64,000 bases of DNA from Odontesthes bonariensis. Lineage: Eukaryota; Chordata; Actinopteri; Atheriniformes; Atherinopsidae. Made by a program: the position numbers and the translations under genes. The stretch's first letter is position 1; each line of letters begins with the position of its first letter. The notes beneath the pieces are model-generated. The model was not told where the DNA came from, searched no databases, and worked only from the letters and a program-made list of their open reading frames with translations. The stretch spans positions 12,794,436 through 12,858,435 of the forward strand of contig NC_134506.1 of assembly GCF_027942865.1 (NCBI RefSeq), written 5' to 3'. Shown piece by piece: positions 26,886-39,351 of this stretch.

Positions 26886-27996
26886 TACTGTGCTGGACTG
26901 CACTGAAAACTGTCTACTTTATCCTCATTTCATTCCATACCAGCTCCGCCAGAATTCAGAACTTCAGCCGGGTCACATTATAGATTCTCTTTTTTTTTTT
27001 TTTAACGATGGGAAAACTGCTTCAGAATCCAAACGGCAAATAGTCGCTCCCTGAGGATCATCAAATGCAGGAAAAAGGAGGTGAGCTCCCAACTCACACA
27101 GGAAGGTGTTTAAAGCCTGGACAGAAGCAGTGTTTCCCGTGTGTCATAAAAGAACTCGGAGTTGGAAAAGAAAGTGATCGAGACAACACAGACGACTGAA
27201 TACAAAGTGTACACAACAGCGTCTGCAGCCATCAGATGAAAGCCATGCAGTACATGCAGCATAAAACGGATGCAATAAAAACCTGACATCTCCACTGACC
27301 TCCAGTTCTGTTAGCGGTAGAAACAAAGCCTGCAAAAGGAAAAAAAAAATTGGCTTGAATTATATCAAGTGCTTGTGCACAAAGCTGCTCATAATTCTCA
27401 GTATATTAGAGTCCATTTTGCCAGTCTGTTAATCAAGTGGGATAATCTGCATTGATCAGCAACAAATCCCCCTATAAAAGTTTCAATACATTTAAAAAAA
27501 AATTAATAAATCCATCTGGCATAATATTCATATCATCTTTATTATTTCCACAACAATCCTTTATAACTTCTTACAGTCAAAAGCAAATATTCATGATAGC
27601 AGCAAGTATTTAGAGCTTCAGGTGTTACAGTCTTAAAAGTTTATTTGTTTTATTTCACAAAAATGTTCCCACCTCAAATAAATAACATACACTAGGAGGT
27701 CTAGTTGAGCTGGCATGGAATGGCCTTCAATAAAAAAATATGTGACGTCAGGAACGCCTTCTGCCATTTCTTGTACGGTGCTGGGAGCTGAGTTTCATGG
27801 CCATCTATTATCAGTTATCTAGATTTTTATTGGTTCAACTAAAGGTCTAAAACCAACCACAGTCAGCAGATAACAGCTTGTGACTTCCAAGACTGCTTGA
27901 CTGGCAAGCAGTTGTAGTCATTGTGACACTTTAATTTAGACCAACTGGTACATTTAGCTTGATCATGAAATTACTGTTAAATCTTTTTTCTGCAAA

Positions 27997-28765
27997 TAGG
28001 CCTGTCGCGATATTCAATAAATCAATTAATCGCATGATAATTAAAATAAGCTCGATAATTTTTCTGGCCGCGATAAATGCCATTTGCATGCTTGTTTGTT
28101 TTCCTCGTCTCTCTCTCTCTCCCTCTCGGGACCTTAAGAGTAACGATGAGTGAACCCTCATGTCAGTCACTTGTCAGTCGCATGGTGTGTGGGGAGGTGG
28201 GACTACTGGCGTAGCCTACCACAGAGTGCAACTAAAGAGCCGCGTGAGAAGTATACCGGTAGGCACTAGGCAGAGAGAAAGCTAGTTGCGAGTTCGAGTA
28301 GGCTATGCCTAATAAAGACAAAAAAGATGGAATTGGTTTCTAAGCCAAACGCGACAGCTGCAGTGTGGGAGCATTTCGGATTTAAACCGAATGCCTGTTG
28401 TGAACCACTGAACGTGTACGAGTCGGTGTGTCGCATTTTTTGTAAAACAGTCTCAATTAAAAGCGGCAACACAACAAACATGCATATGCATCTAAAACAC
28501 AATCATCCGCTGCAGTTTTCCCAGTTGGGGAAAAAAAACACAACAAGTGGGCCGTCTTCCTCTTCCCGACAGAGCACAGTCACTGGGGCGTTTTGTCGAC
28601 AAATTAAGTACAAACAGGACAGTGCGAAATGGATTACACTCACAGACAGTGTAGTTCGCTTCATTGCTAAAGAGATGCTGCCCTTTAGCGACAATATTAT
28701 CGCTTATCGCAATAGTTTCTGAGACAATTTATCGTCCAGCAAAATTTGTTATCGTGACAGGCCTA
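27997..28765. mobile_element. hAT deletion derivative with BED-finger ORF, next to hmbox1 exon 2
   Basis: The ends are TAGGCCTGTCGCGATA and the near complement TATCGTGACAGGCCTA. They are flanked by a perfect 8-bp duplication, TCTGCAAA (27989-27996 and 28766-28773). The + strand 28327-28722 encodes an N-terminal BED zinc finger as in ZBED-type hAT transposases (ATAAVWEHFGF...VCRIF, then HMHLKHNHPLQF). The catalytic part is missing. Its right end is only about 83 bp before the hmbox1 coding exon. Confidence 0.9.
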
Positions 28766-28849
28766 TCTGCAAAGTGAATTACAGCTGTCAGATGGCCATC
28801 ATGGCTTTAAACACTTTTCACTAATCATGACATAATGATACTCTACAGG

Positions 28850-31800
28850 ATGTTCCAGCAGAGGGAGGAGCCTCGCTTCACCATCGAGCAGATTGACCTC
28901 CTCCAGAGGCTTCGCAGGACAGGGATCACCCACGCCGAGGTACTCCATGCTCTGGACACTCTTGACCACTTGGACCGGCAACATGGACACAAGTTGACCC
29001 ATAAACCTTCCTACATGCCACCCTCGTCTTCCTTGACTTCTTCCAACACAGTCTCTGCCTCTTCATCCATGACTTCCGCCTCTACTCAGACAAGTTTCCC
29101 CGACAACCAAAGTTCACTGTCACCTAGTAACAACTTCGACACCACCTCCCCACTTCTACCAGTTCCAGCGGCGTCCCCGCTTCCATTGGCCGCAGTTGCG
29201 CAGAATGGTCTAGTTTCCATCACCAATGGGAAGCTTTCACCTCCCCGGTTTCCGATTGGCGTGGTTGGTGGCACTGTGACTGGGCCAGGTTACGGGTTTG
29301 AGGCCAGTGAAGAGGACATAGATGTTGATGATAAAGTGGAAGACTTGATGAGGTAAGACCATACTAGAGTTAAGTCAGTTGTATTTTGACCGATACCAAC
29401 CAAAGTCATGAGCAGCATCCACCTCACATTATGAGCTATTGTTTCTTTAGCTTAAACAATATACAGTATCTCCAGCTGCTTTACTAGCTTACACAAGGTA
29501 ATGTTAGCTGCTATGTTAGACTAAACAAAGTTAGTTTTAGTGAAAATTTTCATTAGGTCATTGGTTACGTGCCACTGTCAAAATGCACTGTGAGGCCATT
29601 TGTTTACTGGGGTTTGGGTGTCTGTAATCTGTCCCTGCAAGCAGCAAAACTTTCTGTAAAATCAATGACTTAAAACAGCATGTAGAATTATTGTTTATGG
29701 CCACATTCTGCATAAATTAATCCAACCTGATTTCTGAACATGCTGGTATTACATAGAATAGATGGCGGCAACAGAAGACCTGATTGTCATGAAGCCAGTC
29801 TGGAGCACACTCTGAAAATGAATATGCTTTGAGGATTACTGTCTGACATACACTATCCACTCAAATGCACACATGCACTCTAGTGCCTCTCATCTGCAGT
29901 CTGCAGCTAGACGGCAGTAATCATAGCTGTATTGATTGGAAAATGTGTGAAGATGAAATCAAACCTGAGGGAGAGCAAATAATATCGCAGCAGGATGCAG
30001 CCTCCGGTTTCCACACACTTACAGCCATTAATATACTTGTCCAACAATTGGTATAGCAGCTGTGTTTTAAGTGTTTCTATTAAAATCAGAGTGTTGGAGA
30101 TTTAGATGCATGTTGTGCTTTGTGTCTGTCATAGGAGAGATAGTGCAGTGATCAAAGAAGAGATCAAGTCCTTCCTGGCCAACAGACGGATCTCCCAGGC
30201 TGTGGTGGCTCAGGTAACAGGTGAGTATCCGTCCACTAAAATACTTGCACAAAGAGTAAGGCAAGCATCAAACCCACTGAGTGACACAGGGTCCTCATCC
30301 TCCAGGGATCAGCCAGAGCCGGATCTCCCACTGGCTCCTCCAGCAGGGATCGGACCTCAGCGAGCAGAAGAAACGAGCCTTCTTCCGCTGGTACCAGTTG
30401 GAAAAGAACAACCCTGGTAAAATCAAACTCCACCTTCACTTCTCAGTAAAACACTTTTTGTAAGAGATGAACTGCTCAGATGTTTAATTATTGTTCTTAT
30501 TCTAAGTGTCAGACTTAGACTGTGACAACGAGCTGCACAAATGTGACGAGAAAAAAATGCACCAAGGTTTTGTTGCCCTGGTTATCTTACGGTCTCTTAT
30601 GATACACTAGAAAGGAGTGAGAATCTGTATGTGTGCTGTTGCGTTTGTCTTGTGTTGGCGTGAGCCCGTCTCATGTTACAACAACTCGTCTGTTCAGTAA
30701 GCCGCTGCCATGGCTCATGTCAAAAGATACGAGTATCAGTTAGTCCTGAGTTAATGATGAGGATGAGATGTGCGATCAGACAGTTCATCAGGTAAAAATG
30801 TTTTAAAGAAAGGAATGCTATGTATTTCATGGGCTGCTGTCACTGTAGCCCAGCATTCATGGGGATTACTAGTTTGCTTATTCAGCCACGAACTGTGAAA
30901 GTGAATATCTGATTTTTGTCTCAGTTTAGGCACTTAGGTCAGCATACAACTCAAAACAAAAATATTTATTCCAATTTAACATCATTATATATGAATATTT
31001 AGGTATTGAGCAGACTGTTTAGTCTACAGAAATAGCAAACTGTTGTTTTATGCCAAAGAAAGTGATTAACATTTTGAGGTTTGATTAATTGTTTGGCTTT
31101 CTGTATTTATTTATTTTTTTTCTTTTTTTAGGTGGTGAAACATTGAATTAATATTGATGTTTATGACTCCAGGTGCCACTCTTGCCATGCGTGCCGCCCC
31201 ACTGGCTCTGGAGGATGTTATGGACTGGCACCAAGCCCCGCCTCCATTCGGCTCGCCCCCCGGGGGCTTCCGTCTGAGACGCGGGAGCAGATTCACCTGG
31301 AGGAAGGAGTGTCTGGCTGTCATGGAGAGGTGAGGAGGAGGAGGAGAGCTGTCAGAGGGTGGAAACTGAGGTAAAGGCAAGAAAATGGTAAAGAAAACTG
31401 AAAGTGACACAGCATTATGTGTATATCCAGCTACTTCAGCGATAACCAGTATCCTGATGAAGCCAAGAGAGAAGAGATTGCCACCGCCTGCAACGCCGTC
31501 ATTCAGAAACCAGGTATGTTTTTAAGCTCTGCAACTTTTGTCTTGTTTCATAAACAGTGTGGGGATATAAATGGGTTCTCATTGGGTTAGCTCATGTTCA
31601 CTCTGCACAATTACCATTCATTTCTTTAAGCCTCTTTTGAAGTACTTTCATTTGATGTTAACTAATCTCTTGTTTTCCTATATGTTTATCACGATGCAAA
31701 AATGTAAAGACAGAATAGGGAGATTAGAGGACACTCCTTAAATGTGTTGGATAATTCAGAGAAACTAAACAAGTACGATAACATTGTGATTTATTTTTTT

Positions 31801-34800
31801 CTCCAATGACAAAAGTCTTGAGTTCTGTAGAACCTATAGCCACCAAAGAATAGTTTCTTTAGTACTTTCACGCAGCTTGCTGTTCACCTGATCTTTCACA
31901 GTCTCTCTTATAAAGCTGACTAGCAGGCATTTATTTTTTTTCTTGATGCAGTGATTTCACAATAATAGCCAGCCTTAATAGCGTTAGATTGGCACCTCCA
32001 AGACTAATGGAGCTTTGGTGTCGTGCCCACAGGCTACAAGAGTCTGGATTGCATGCCCCTCCTCTGCAGCGTAAATGCTGAGCGAGCTGTAGATGAGTTT
32101 GTTGAAAACTGACGCATGAAATTTACAGTGAAAGTCTGTAAGTGAAGATATACATTTTTTTCTGTACTCCCTGTGTGTAAGAATGGTAAATTTGTTCATT
32201 TCAATTCAGTTTATCTATAAAGCGCTAAATCACAACAGATGTCATCTCAAGGCACTTTAATGATACAGTCCATTTCAAGCTAATTAGAGTCCAATTCATT
32301 GTAATCATAATCCAATCAAATCCAATTGATTAAAGTCAAAATGAGCCAATTCATACATTCAGAGCCTATTCAAAAATAAATTCCTAACTAAAGAAACCAA
32401 CAGACTGCACCGAAAACTTTGCTTCGGTCCAATCTCCCGTCCTGAGAATGCCTGAGGCGACTGTGGAGAGAAACGACTCCCTTTTAACAGGAAGAAACCT
32501 CTGGCAGAACCAGACTCAGGAAGGGTGGCCATCTGCCTCGACCAGCTGGGGTTTGTTTGAGAAGACAGAAAGGAGGGGACAAACCCCATAACACTGTTCA
32601 AACGACACATGTTGAGACAGGGAAACACAAGTTAATGACAACAATAATGCCAAATGTACATAATGTCATATGAGGAAATAAAAGGGGGGAAAAAGAGAGC
32701 AAAGTGAGGAAAGGTACGACAAAAGAGTTCCCCCCCAGCAGTCTAGGCCTATAGCAACTTAACTATGGGATGTTTCAGGATCACCTGAGCCATCCCATAA
32801 CTATAAGCTTTATCAAAAAGGAAAGTTTTAAGCCTAACCTTAAAGTTAGAGAGGATGTCTGCTTCCTGGACATATACTTGCAGCTGGATCAACAAAGAGG
32901 GGCCTGATAACTGAAGGCTCTGCCTCCCATTCTACTTTTAGAAACTCTGGGAACCTCAAGTAAACCTGCAGTCTTGGAGCAAAGTGCCCTTGTCATTAAG
33001 AGCTTTACATGTGAGGAGAAGAATCTTAAATTCTATTCTGAATTTTAACAGAGAGCCAATGAAGAGAAGCTAAAACTGGAGAAATATGATCTCTCCTGTT
33101 AGATCTCATCAGAACTCTGGCTGCATCAGTTTGGATCAGCTGAAGGCTTTTCAGAGAATTTTTGGCACAGCCCAATAATAAAGAATTACAGTAGTCCAAT
33201 CTTAAAGTAACAGATTGTGGTGGGAAAATTTACCAAGAGACTAATGGCGCTTTTCCACTAGCTCGCTTCGGCTCGGCTCAGCGCGATATTGTGTGTTTCC
33301 ACTGTGTTTCCACTGCAACCGGGACGATTTTCCTTATCACCTCAGCCCTGGTTCCAAGCGGGCTGAAGCGTTACTAAAACGTGCCCTACAGAATCTGCAT
33401 TCAATGCTTATACACGGCTGTGGGTGTGCAAACCGAAATAGAAACTTTCAGTTGGACATCTGCGTGGTAGAGATAAAATACCCCAAAATCAGTTATTAGA
33501 ATATTACTTTCTTTTCAAGATCCCTGCCCAGGGATGTGGTTAAATTACAGAACGAGTTCTTTCTGTTATCATGTTAGTAACTCTTATCACATGCTGAACC
33601 AAAGGGTCACAACCCAGAAGAAAACCACTCAGATGTTCCATCACATCCCCCCCTTTTAATTATAATGATGTATATCAAATTAATCAACCTTAGAAGGAAA
33701 AAACGTACATTTGGTCACAGGGTGAGTTTGGAACGAAGGTGTCGTAGTGATAAAGGATCCTTGTATATGAATGTACAAGAAGTCATAATAGAGTTTCCAC
33801 ATAAAATTTCTCATCTGATTCCGAACCGGAATCATCTGCCTGAGAGTGTGCAAGCAAAGGAATTTTCTGGGTCACCTGCATCATCTGACGAGAAACCGAC
33901 TTATCTATTGTGCACGCTTGATACAGACCACACAGGAATCACTAAACAAAGACCTCACTGAGTAATTTGCCAATTGATGCCAGATGTTACGTTTAACCCA
34001 AGACTGTCGTAAGACATTTATTGGTCCCCTGCAAGAGAGGTGTCTCTGACATGACGCTTGTGAGTGACATGATGAGTTCTGAAACTTCAGGAAACACAGA
34101 GGGAACAGGCAAATGCAAAGCACAAGCGTGAATATGCTGAGTGAAACGGCGCCTATAAGTCTTTCCATCTGCCGATACATGGCTAGGTGGGTGTGAGCCG
34201 TGGGGCAGCGGTTGGAGTCCTCCTTCAGTTTTCGGTGTCAGAGGTTACTAGCACTTAACACACCGATGGAGTACAGCTTTTATTGCTGACTCGTGTTTGT
34301 GTCCTCGAAGGCCTGTTGATTACACTTATTTATGTCTAAGTAGAAGTAATCCACTGGCTCTGGCACCTTCTTACAGTGGCTGGTGTGGATCCAGGTTGGT
34401 CTTTCTGCGACTTTGACAGCCATGTGAGTGACCAGTAGCACCTGAAACAGACCTTGCCAGCATTTGGACGAAGCTCCTTCACCACCACCCAATCACCTGG
34501 TTTGAGTGAGCGTAGAGGTGTGTCAGCGGGGGCTGGAAATGCGGCTTTCACTGTCACCAGGTCCCAGCCAAACACCGTTGGTGTGACTCACACCAGCAGA
34601 CGGGAACTGCAGCAGGCAGAAGGATCGCATCAAGAAGATCAGAGACCAGCTGCCAGTTTACATGCTTCAATAAGACCAATGAGTTCCGAGGTTTGAGCAG
34701 AGAACTGTTTGGGGAGTGAACCAGACAACAGAGTGTCACAAGACGAACACACTACAAAACCCACACAGTTGGTGCCTGTAGCAGGGTCACGTAATGCAGA

Positions 34801-37800
34801 GCCACCTACAAAGAGAATCATGTCAGGGTTAGAGAGACCAGGTCTCGGTATGCAAACCTGTAATTTCCTAGCTTAGGATCAATAAAGTATATTTATGTAT
34901 TTTTCTGGTCTAGAACAGCAACACAGTCGTGAGGCTCGCCATCCTCAGACGTTGGAAGGAGAGTAGCAGGGTTGAGAACAGTACGTTTGACGGTGACATT
35001 TGGCATATCACGAAGTATGGAAGTGTATCTGAGCCATCGAGCAGCAGAGAGTTGTGAGGTTTTCTGCTTGAGAAGAATAATGACAACAGAATGACGAACC
35101 AAAACAGTCAAAATCAGCATAGCCTACAATATCTCTTGAGGGTAAAACAGCCTTTTCTGCTGCTGCTACAGCTCGGAGACATCCGGGAAGACCAGCAGCC
35201 ACAGAATCTAGTTTTGCAGAGAAATAGGCAACTGGGTGCTGTTTCCCTCCATGTTCCTGCAACAAAACAGGTGTCATGCAACCATGATTTTCATCCACAG
35301 CCTGAGTGAAAGGTTTAGTTGGATCAGGGACGCCAAGTGTAGGAGCAGATTGGAGCGCTAACTTGAGTTGAGTGAAAGCTGCCTCAGCTTCAGACGTTCA
35401 TTGAACATGGTCAGCTGACTGGACATCTTTGCCATGGATGACGGCACCCAACGGGACTTCCGAGAATGAGTAGTTTGGAATAAAATTCCTGCAATAGGAA
35501 GTAATGCCCAAAAATGACATGATTTGTTTCTTTGACAGGTTTAGGAATGTTTTGTAATGCAAGAACACGTTATGGGGAAAGAGACCATAAAAATTCTCTA
35601 AAATGTGTAAAGAATCAGGGTGCTTTAAAACTTTCCAAAGAGCTGAGATCACCACTGAGGGAGGAGAAAAAACATCTTAATATCTATTTCAGCATCATAC
35701 TGAGGGAGTCTAAAACTATTGACGTTCATCTTTGGCTTTAGGCTCAACACTCCTCACCAGTGACCTTATCCTGGAAAAACCGCAACTTAGTGAGGTTAGC
35801 TTTATGCCCACAAGCATGGAGATGTTTTAACAAGGTTACTGTGTCCTTTTCACACTGCTGTTTAAAAGGGCTGCACAACAGCACGTCGTTCACATACTGC
35901 AAGAAGGCGGACCCCAGAGTTAATTTGAGGGGATCCAGGCTAGCCTTTAGTGCTGCATTGTAAATTGTGGGACTCTCACAATAGCCCTGACACAAGCGGG
36001 AGAAAGTCCAAGGCCTCCCTTCAAATTCAAATGCAAACCAAAACTGTCTGTCAGAATGCACAGGAACAGAGATAAACTTGTTAGAAGAGTCAACAACTGA
36101 GGAAAAACTGTGCATCTGAGGAAATCTGGGACAAAATGGTATGGGGATTTGGCACAGTTGGGAGCACGTGGCTGAACTGCAACGTTCACGGCTTGGAGGT
36201 CTGGTTGACCTGTCTCAGATCTTTTTAACAGCAAATAATGGAGCGCATACAGGTGAATTCTAACAAGGAACAATTATGCCTTCTTTCCGTAGAGACTGAA
36301 AAACAGGCCTAATCCCCTTAGTTGCCTCAGGCTTCAAAGGGTACTGTTTTTGACATGGACAAGAGTCAGAGTTAGAGGTGACAATTACCGGTTCACAACC
36401 CCACATTGTATTTGTTCTTGGCCCAAAGATCAGTAGGTATCTCACCTACAATAGGTAAGGAAGACGGAACTGTTTCAGATAAAAAGCATGTTTCAAAATG
36501 TGACCTTGTGGTCGGAACTAGTTCCACAGTTCTTTGACAATGCACTATACTCAAATGGTTTTCTGTATGCAGACAATGGCTTGGAAAACATCCATCCATC
36601 CATTTTCTATATCTGCTTTATCCGTCGGTCGGGAGCCTATCCCAGCGGTCATCTGGCGAGAGACGGGGTACACCCTGGACAGGTTGCCAGTCAATCACAA
36701 AGACAAACGAGACAAACAGTACACGCTCACACTCGCTCCTAGCGACAACATAGTGACACTAATTAACCTAACAAGCATGTTTTTGGACAGTGGGGGGAAG
36801 CCGGAGTACCCGGAGAGAACCCACGCATACACGGGGAGAACATGCAAACTCCACACAGAATGGCCCCAGCCGGGAGTTGAGCTTGGAAAACATCAAACAT
36901 TCAAATTTCCCGGGACAGTAGCCCTATCAGTTTCTTTCTTGCATGTTTCTACAAATTCACACACTCCCTGCCAAGACCAATGTTTGGGTTTTGCTGAGGA
37001 GATGTGGGAATAGGAGCAGCATACGTAAGAGCTGATGAGTCGAACTGTACTGCTGAAAAAAAAGTCAGACAGTGATGTGACCTTAACACCCTCCGGTGTG
37101 GAAGTGAGAATAAGGCCTAACTTACACATTAGTTCACGGCCCATAAAATTTATGGGACACAGTCCTGACGGCAAAAATGAATGTTTGAAGGAGGACCCAT
37201 CGGGAGTGACGCATGCAATGGGTGTGGTAATTTTCTCCTTCACCACTTGGCCTGATACAGACATAGAATAGTCAGGATTTCCACTTAATTTGGGTAGAAT
37301 CAAAAATTCTTCCGCTTAACGGATGACGTAGCTCCTGAATCTACCATAAAGGTAATTTGTTTTCCCAAAACGGTTAGTTGAAAAGTAGGAAGTGCTTTAT
37401 AAAAATGCAAAATGCATTGAAAACGGGCTCTTTGGTAATGCTATCCTAAGTTATATACATGGTCATTGCTGCCAGGTGGCACTCTTTCTCTGTTTTGTCC
37501 GTCTTGCCCTTCTATCGTGCTTCTACCTGGTTTTGGGCGTGACGAGTATATCTGCAAACATCTGTCAGCCGGGGTTGTTCACGCCATCCCATGTATATGC
37601 TCTTTAATTCGTTGGCAACATCTGGTTTTCGCTCCGATTTGAGTGGAGGTGATGTGGTTCTTAACGCACTTGGAGTGGGGTCTTGGACGGGTGCATTATA
37701 ATATTTGCACATGTCAGTGAAGAAAAGGATGATGGAATTAATTATTTAAATCTGGTGACAGCATTCTCTGATATGTACATTTCTTCTCAGTAGCTGTATA

Positions 37801-39351
37801 GTCAAGTAATGTGAACTAAAAGGTCCGATAAGAAAAATGAGGAAATACTGTTAACTGTTCACTCTCGATGCCATAAATCAGCACAAGATCAAGGGTATGA
37901 TTAAGACAGTGAGTAGGTCTGTGAACGCTCCAGAAAATCCAATAGAATCTAATACATAATTAAAGTTCATATTTAGGCTGGCATTTTCAACATCTACATG
38001 AATATTAAAGTCACCCACCACAATGACTTTATCTGTGCTCAGCACTAACTGGGATAAAAACTCTGAGAATACTGGAAGGGGAAAGGTTAAACTGTAAGAA
38101 GCAAAATGGCGTCATGTGTTTGAACATTACCTTAAGGCGCTTTCGAAAGCAACCGCAGGTGGAGACGGAGGGAGTATACGGTGTATAGGGAGCTGTCCGG
38201 AGATCTGATCTGTGTGTTTGCGTGTGTGTGTGTGTGTGTGTTACAGGAAAGAAGCTGTCTGATTTGGAGAGAGTTACGTCTCTGAAGGTCTACAACTGGT
38301 TTGCCAACCGCCGCAAAGACATCAAGAGGCGTGCTAACATAGGTAATGTCTACCTCTGTGTTTGTGTTGGTGCACGGATAAAATTAAATGTTACTGTAGT
38401 TATACATATTGGACACAAACTGTGTCCGTTTCCATAGCTTCACCCACAATGTTAATCCCAAACACTGCCATATGATTTATGCACACCTGTCGAAACCTCC
38501 GGGAGTTCTTGATTTTCAGTTTCTCCCAGCCGCAGCAGCAGGATGTTGTTCTGTTAGAGCAGCAGCTTCTTTACTCGTCATCATCACAGCTGCTCGCCTG
38601 TCTAGAGTTGATATGCTATGATGAAGTTTGTGTTTTTGAAGAAGCAGCCATCTTGGAGAGCCATGGCATCGAGGTTCAGAGTCCAGGAGGTCAGTCCAAC
38701 AGTGACGAGGTGGATGGAAACGACTTCCCTGATCAGGTGAACTTCCTCTACTCAGCAAATTAGCTCGAACGCCTTCTTTTATACATTCCTAACAAGAAAT
38801 GACTATATTTGCACTTCTGGATTCATTTTGATGTGGAATAACTTGTCATAGGGTTGTGAGGTGTCCTTATTTGACAAGAGAGCTGCAGCCAGGCAGTTTG
38901 CGTTCAGTCGAGCAGACCTGTCCTCTCCAACCCAGGTGTGCCACGACTACCTCCACACCACACAGAGAATCAAGAGAGATCCAACTGGTGGATCCCTCTC
39001 CTAATTCTGTTCCTCTTTCAGGTTCCCACGCTGCTCCCCAGCTGGTTTTCTGCCCTGGCTAGAGGAGGCGTATCTGGACAGAGGGGCACCTCTCTGATAG
39101 GCCGCTCCCTCACATCAGGGGCAAGCTCTCAGGCAGAAGGTTCCAGACTGGCAGGTGTGTCGTGGTCTCCCCCTTCCCCGTCCCTCCAGGATGAACCCAG
39201 CATTCACAGCGTGCTGTCCGAACCCCAGGACGCGGTCGGTTTGGAGAAGACGGCAGGGAGTCGGAGCAGCCCGGCCTCAGCCAATCAGGTAGATGAGGCA
39301 GGATGTGGCTTGGGGAGCGAGATCAAGACGGAAACCCTGGAGGATGACTGA
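28850..39351 (+). CDS. hmbox1: hmbox1, homeobox-containing protein 1 (HOT1), 9 coding exons, 514 aa
   Basis: This nuclear factor binds telomeric repeats and acts as a transcriptional regulator. Exons: 28849(ATG 28850)-29352, 30135-30220, 30306-30416, 31173-31329, 31431-31513, 38247-38342, 38642-38736, 38852-38935 and 39022-39351, all GT-AG and 1545 nt in frame. Residues 1-45 form an HNF1-N-like region ([19 protein letters not shown]) and a Ser/Thr-rich linker follows. The POU-like domain is about 168-234 ([33 protein letters not shown]). The atypical homeodomain is about 267-345, with helix 3 [13 protein letters not shown]. The end, [10 protein letters not shown], matches the family. The start is the first ATG after the acceptor at 28847-28848; mammalian protein has a few extra residues, so an upstream coding exon cannot be excluded. 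The C-terminal segment (406-504) is longer than in human HMBOX1 (420 aa). Confidence 0.95.
32199..33240 (-). mobile_element. Antisense L2-like LINE 3' fragment (copy 2)
   Basis: This copy aligns by eye with 2067-2830 (shared ATCACAACAGATGTCAT-type start, CTCTGGCAGAACCAGACTC and CTCCTGTTAGATCTCAT blocks) in the same orientation. It is longer in the middle (32620-32790) than copy 1. No long frame is open. It belongs to the same family as the intron-1 element of tdp1. Confidence 0.8.
33290..33645 (-). repeat. Possible 3' LTR of the endogenous retrovirus
   Basis: On the - strand the sequence after the polypurine tract starts TGTGATGG, consistent with a retroviral U3 start. The far end is not clear and no second LTR exists in the window for comparison, so this rests on position and the purine tract alone. 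Confidence 0.4.
33646..37690 (-). pseudogene. Decayed antisense endogenous retrovirus, pol-related fragments
   Basis: Read on the - strand, a gag C-terminal-like piece is at 37712-37512. The protease active-site motif DSGA is near 37345 and further protease sequence runs to 36893. Reverse transcriptase is at 36115-35744, where the catalytic box reads YVND instead of YxDD. RT connection and RNase H pieces lie at 35655-34639, and an integrase C-terminal piece ([12 protein letters not shown]) at 34575-34280. The family resemblance is to gamma/epsilon-type retroviruses. Many frameshifts and stops are present. The integrase catalytic core is absent between about 34640 and 34575, and no env is recognised. 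A purine tract (AAAAGGGGGGG on the - strand, about 33647-33657) precedes a possible 3' LTR starting at 33645. No 5' LTR is seen. It cannot be functional. Confidence 0.8.
36593..36880 (-). mobile_element. SINE-like retroposon nested in the retrovirus, 14-bp target duplication
   Basis: The insert is flanked by perfect copies of GCTTGGAAAACATC (36579-36592 and 36881-36894). On the - strand it ends in a GGATGGATGGATG tail and includes GTACCCCGTCTCTCGCC- and GAAAACATGC-type blocks widespread in fish genomes. The orientation is antisense to hmbox1. A related fragment is at 46290-46434 on the + strand. Confidence 0.85.
37691..38100 (-). mobile_element. Antisense L2-like endonuclease fragment (copy 3)
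   Basis: This piece aligns with 4305-4690 in tdp1 intron 1 (shared AATCTGGTGACGGTATTCTC-like, TATGATTAAGACAGTGAGTAGG and ACATCTACATGAATATTAAA blocks) in the same orientation. Its - strand encodes the DFNIHVD endonuclease motif followed by a further conserved region. It may be the 5' part of the same insertion as 32199-33240. Confidence 0.75.
38222..38246 (+). repeat. (GT)10 tract forming the acceptor of the hmbox1 recognition-helix exon
   Basis: (GT)10 at 38222-38241 is followed directly by TACAG, so the splice acceptor at 38245-38246 has a GT repeat instead of a normal pyrimidine tract. The exon it serves (38247-38342, 96 nt) encodes homeodomain helix 3. Confidence 0.9.

Larger units (their letters stand above)
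31514..38246 (+). other. 6.7-kb hmbox1 intron splitting the homeodomain
   Basis: This intron separates homeodomain helices 1-2 from the recognition-helix exon. Bases 31514-32198 show nothing recognisable. The rest is filled by antisense L2 pieces, an antisense retrovirus with a nested short retroposon, and the (TG)n tract before the acceptor, each listed separately. A fragment starting GGCGCTTTTCCAC near 33245 looks like one end of a DNA transposon. Confidence 0.8.
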
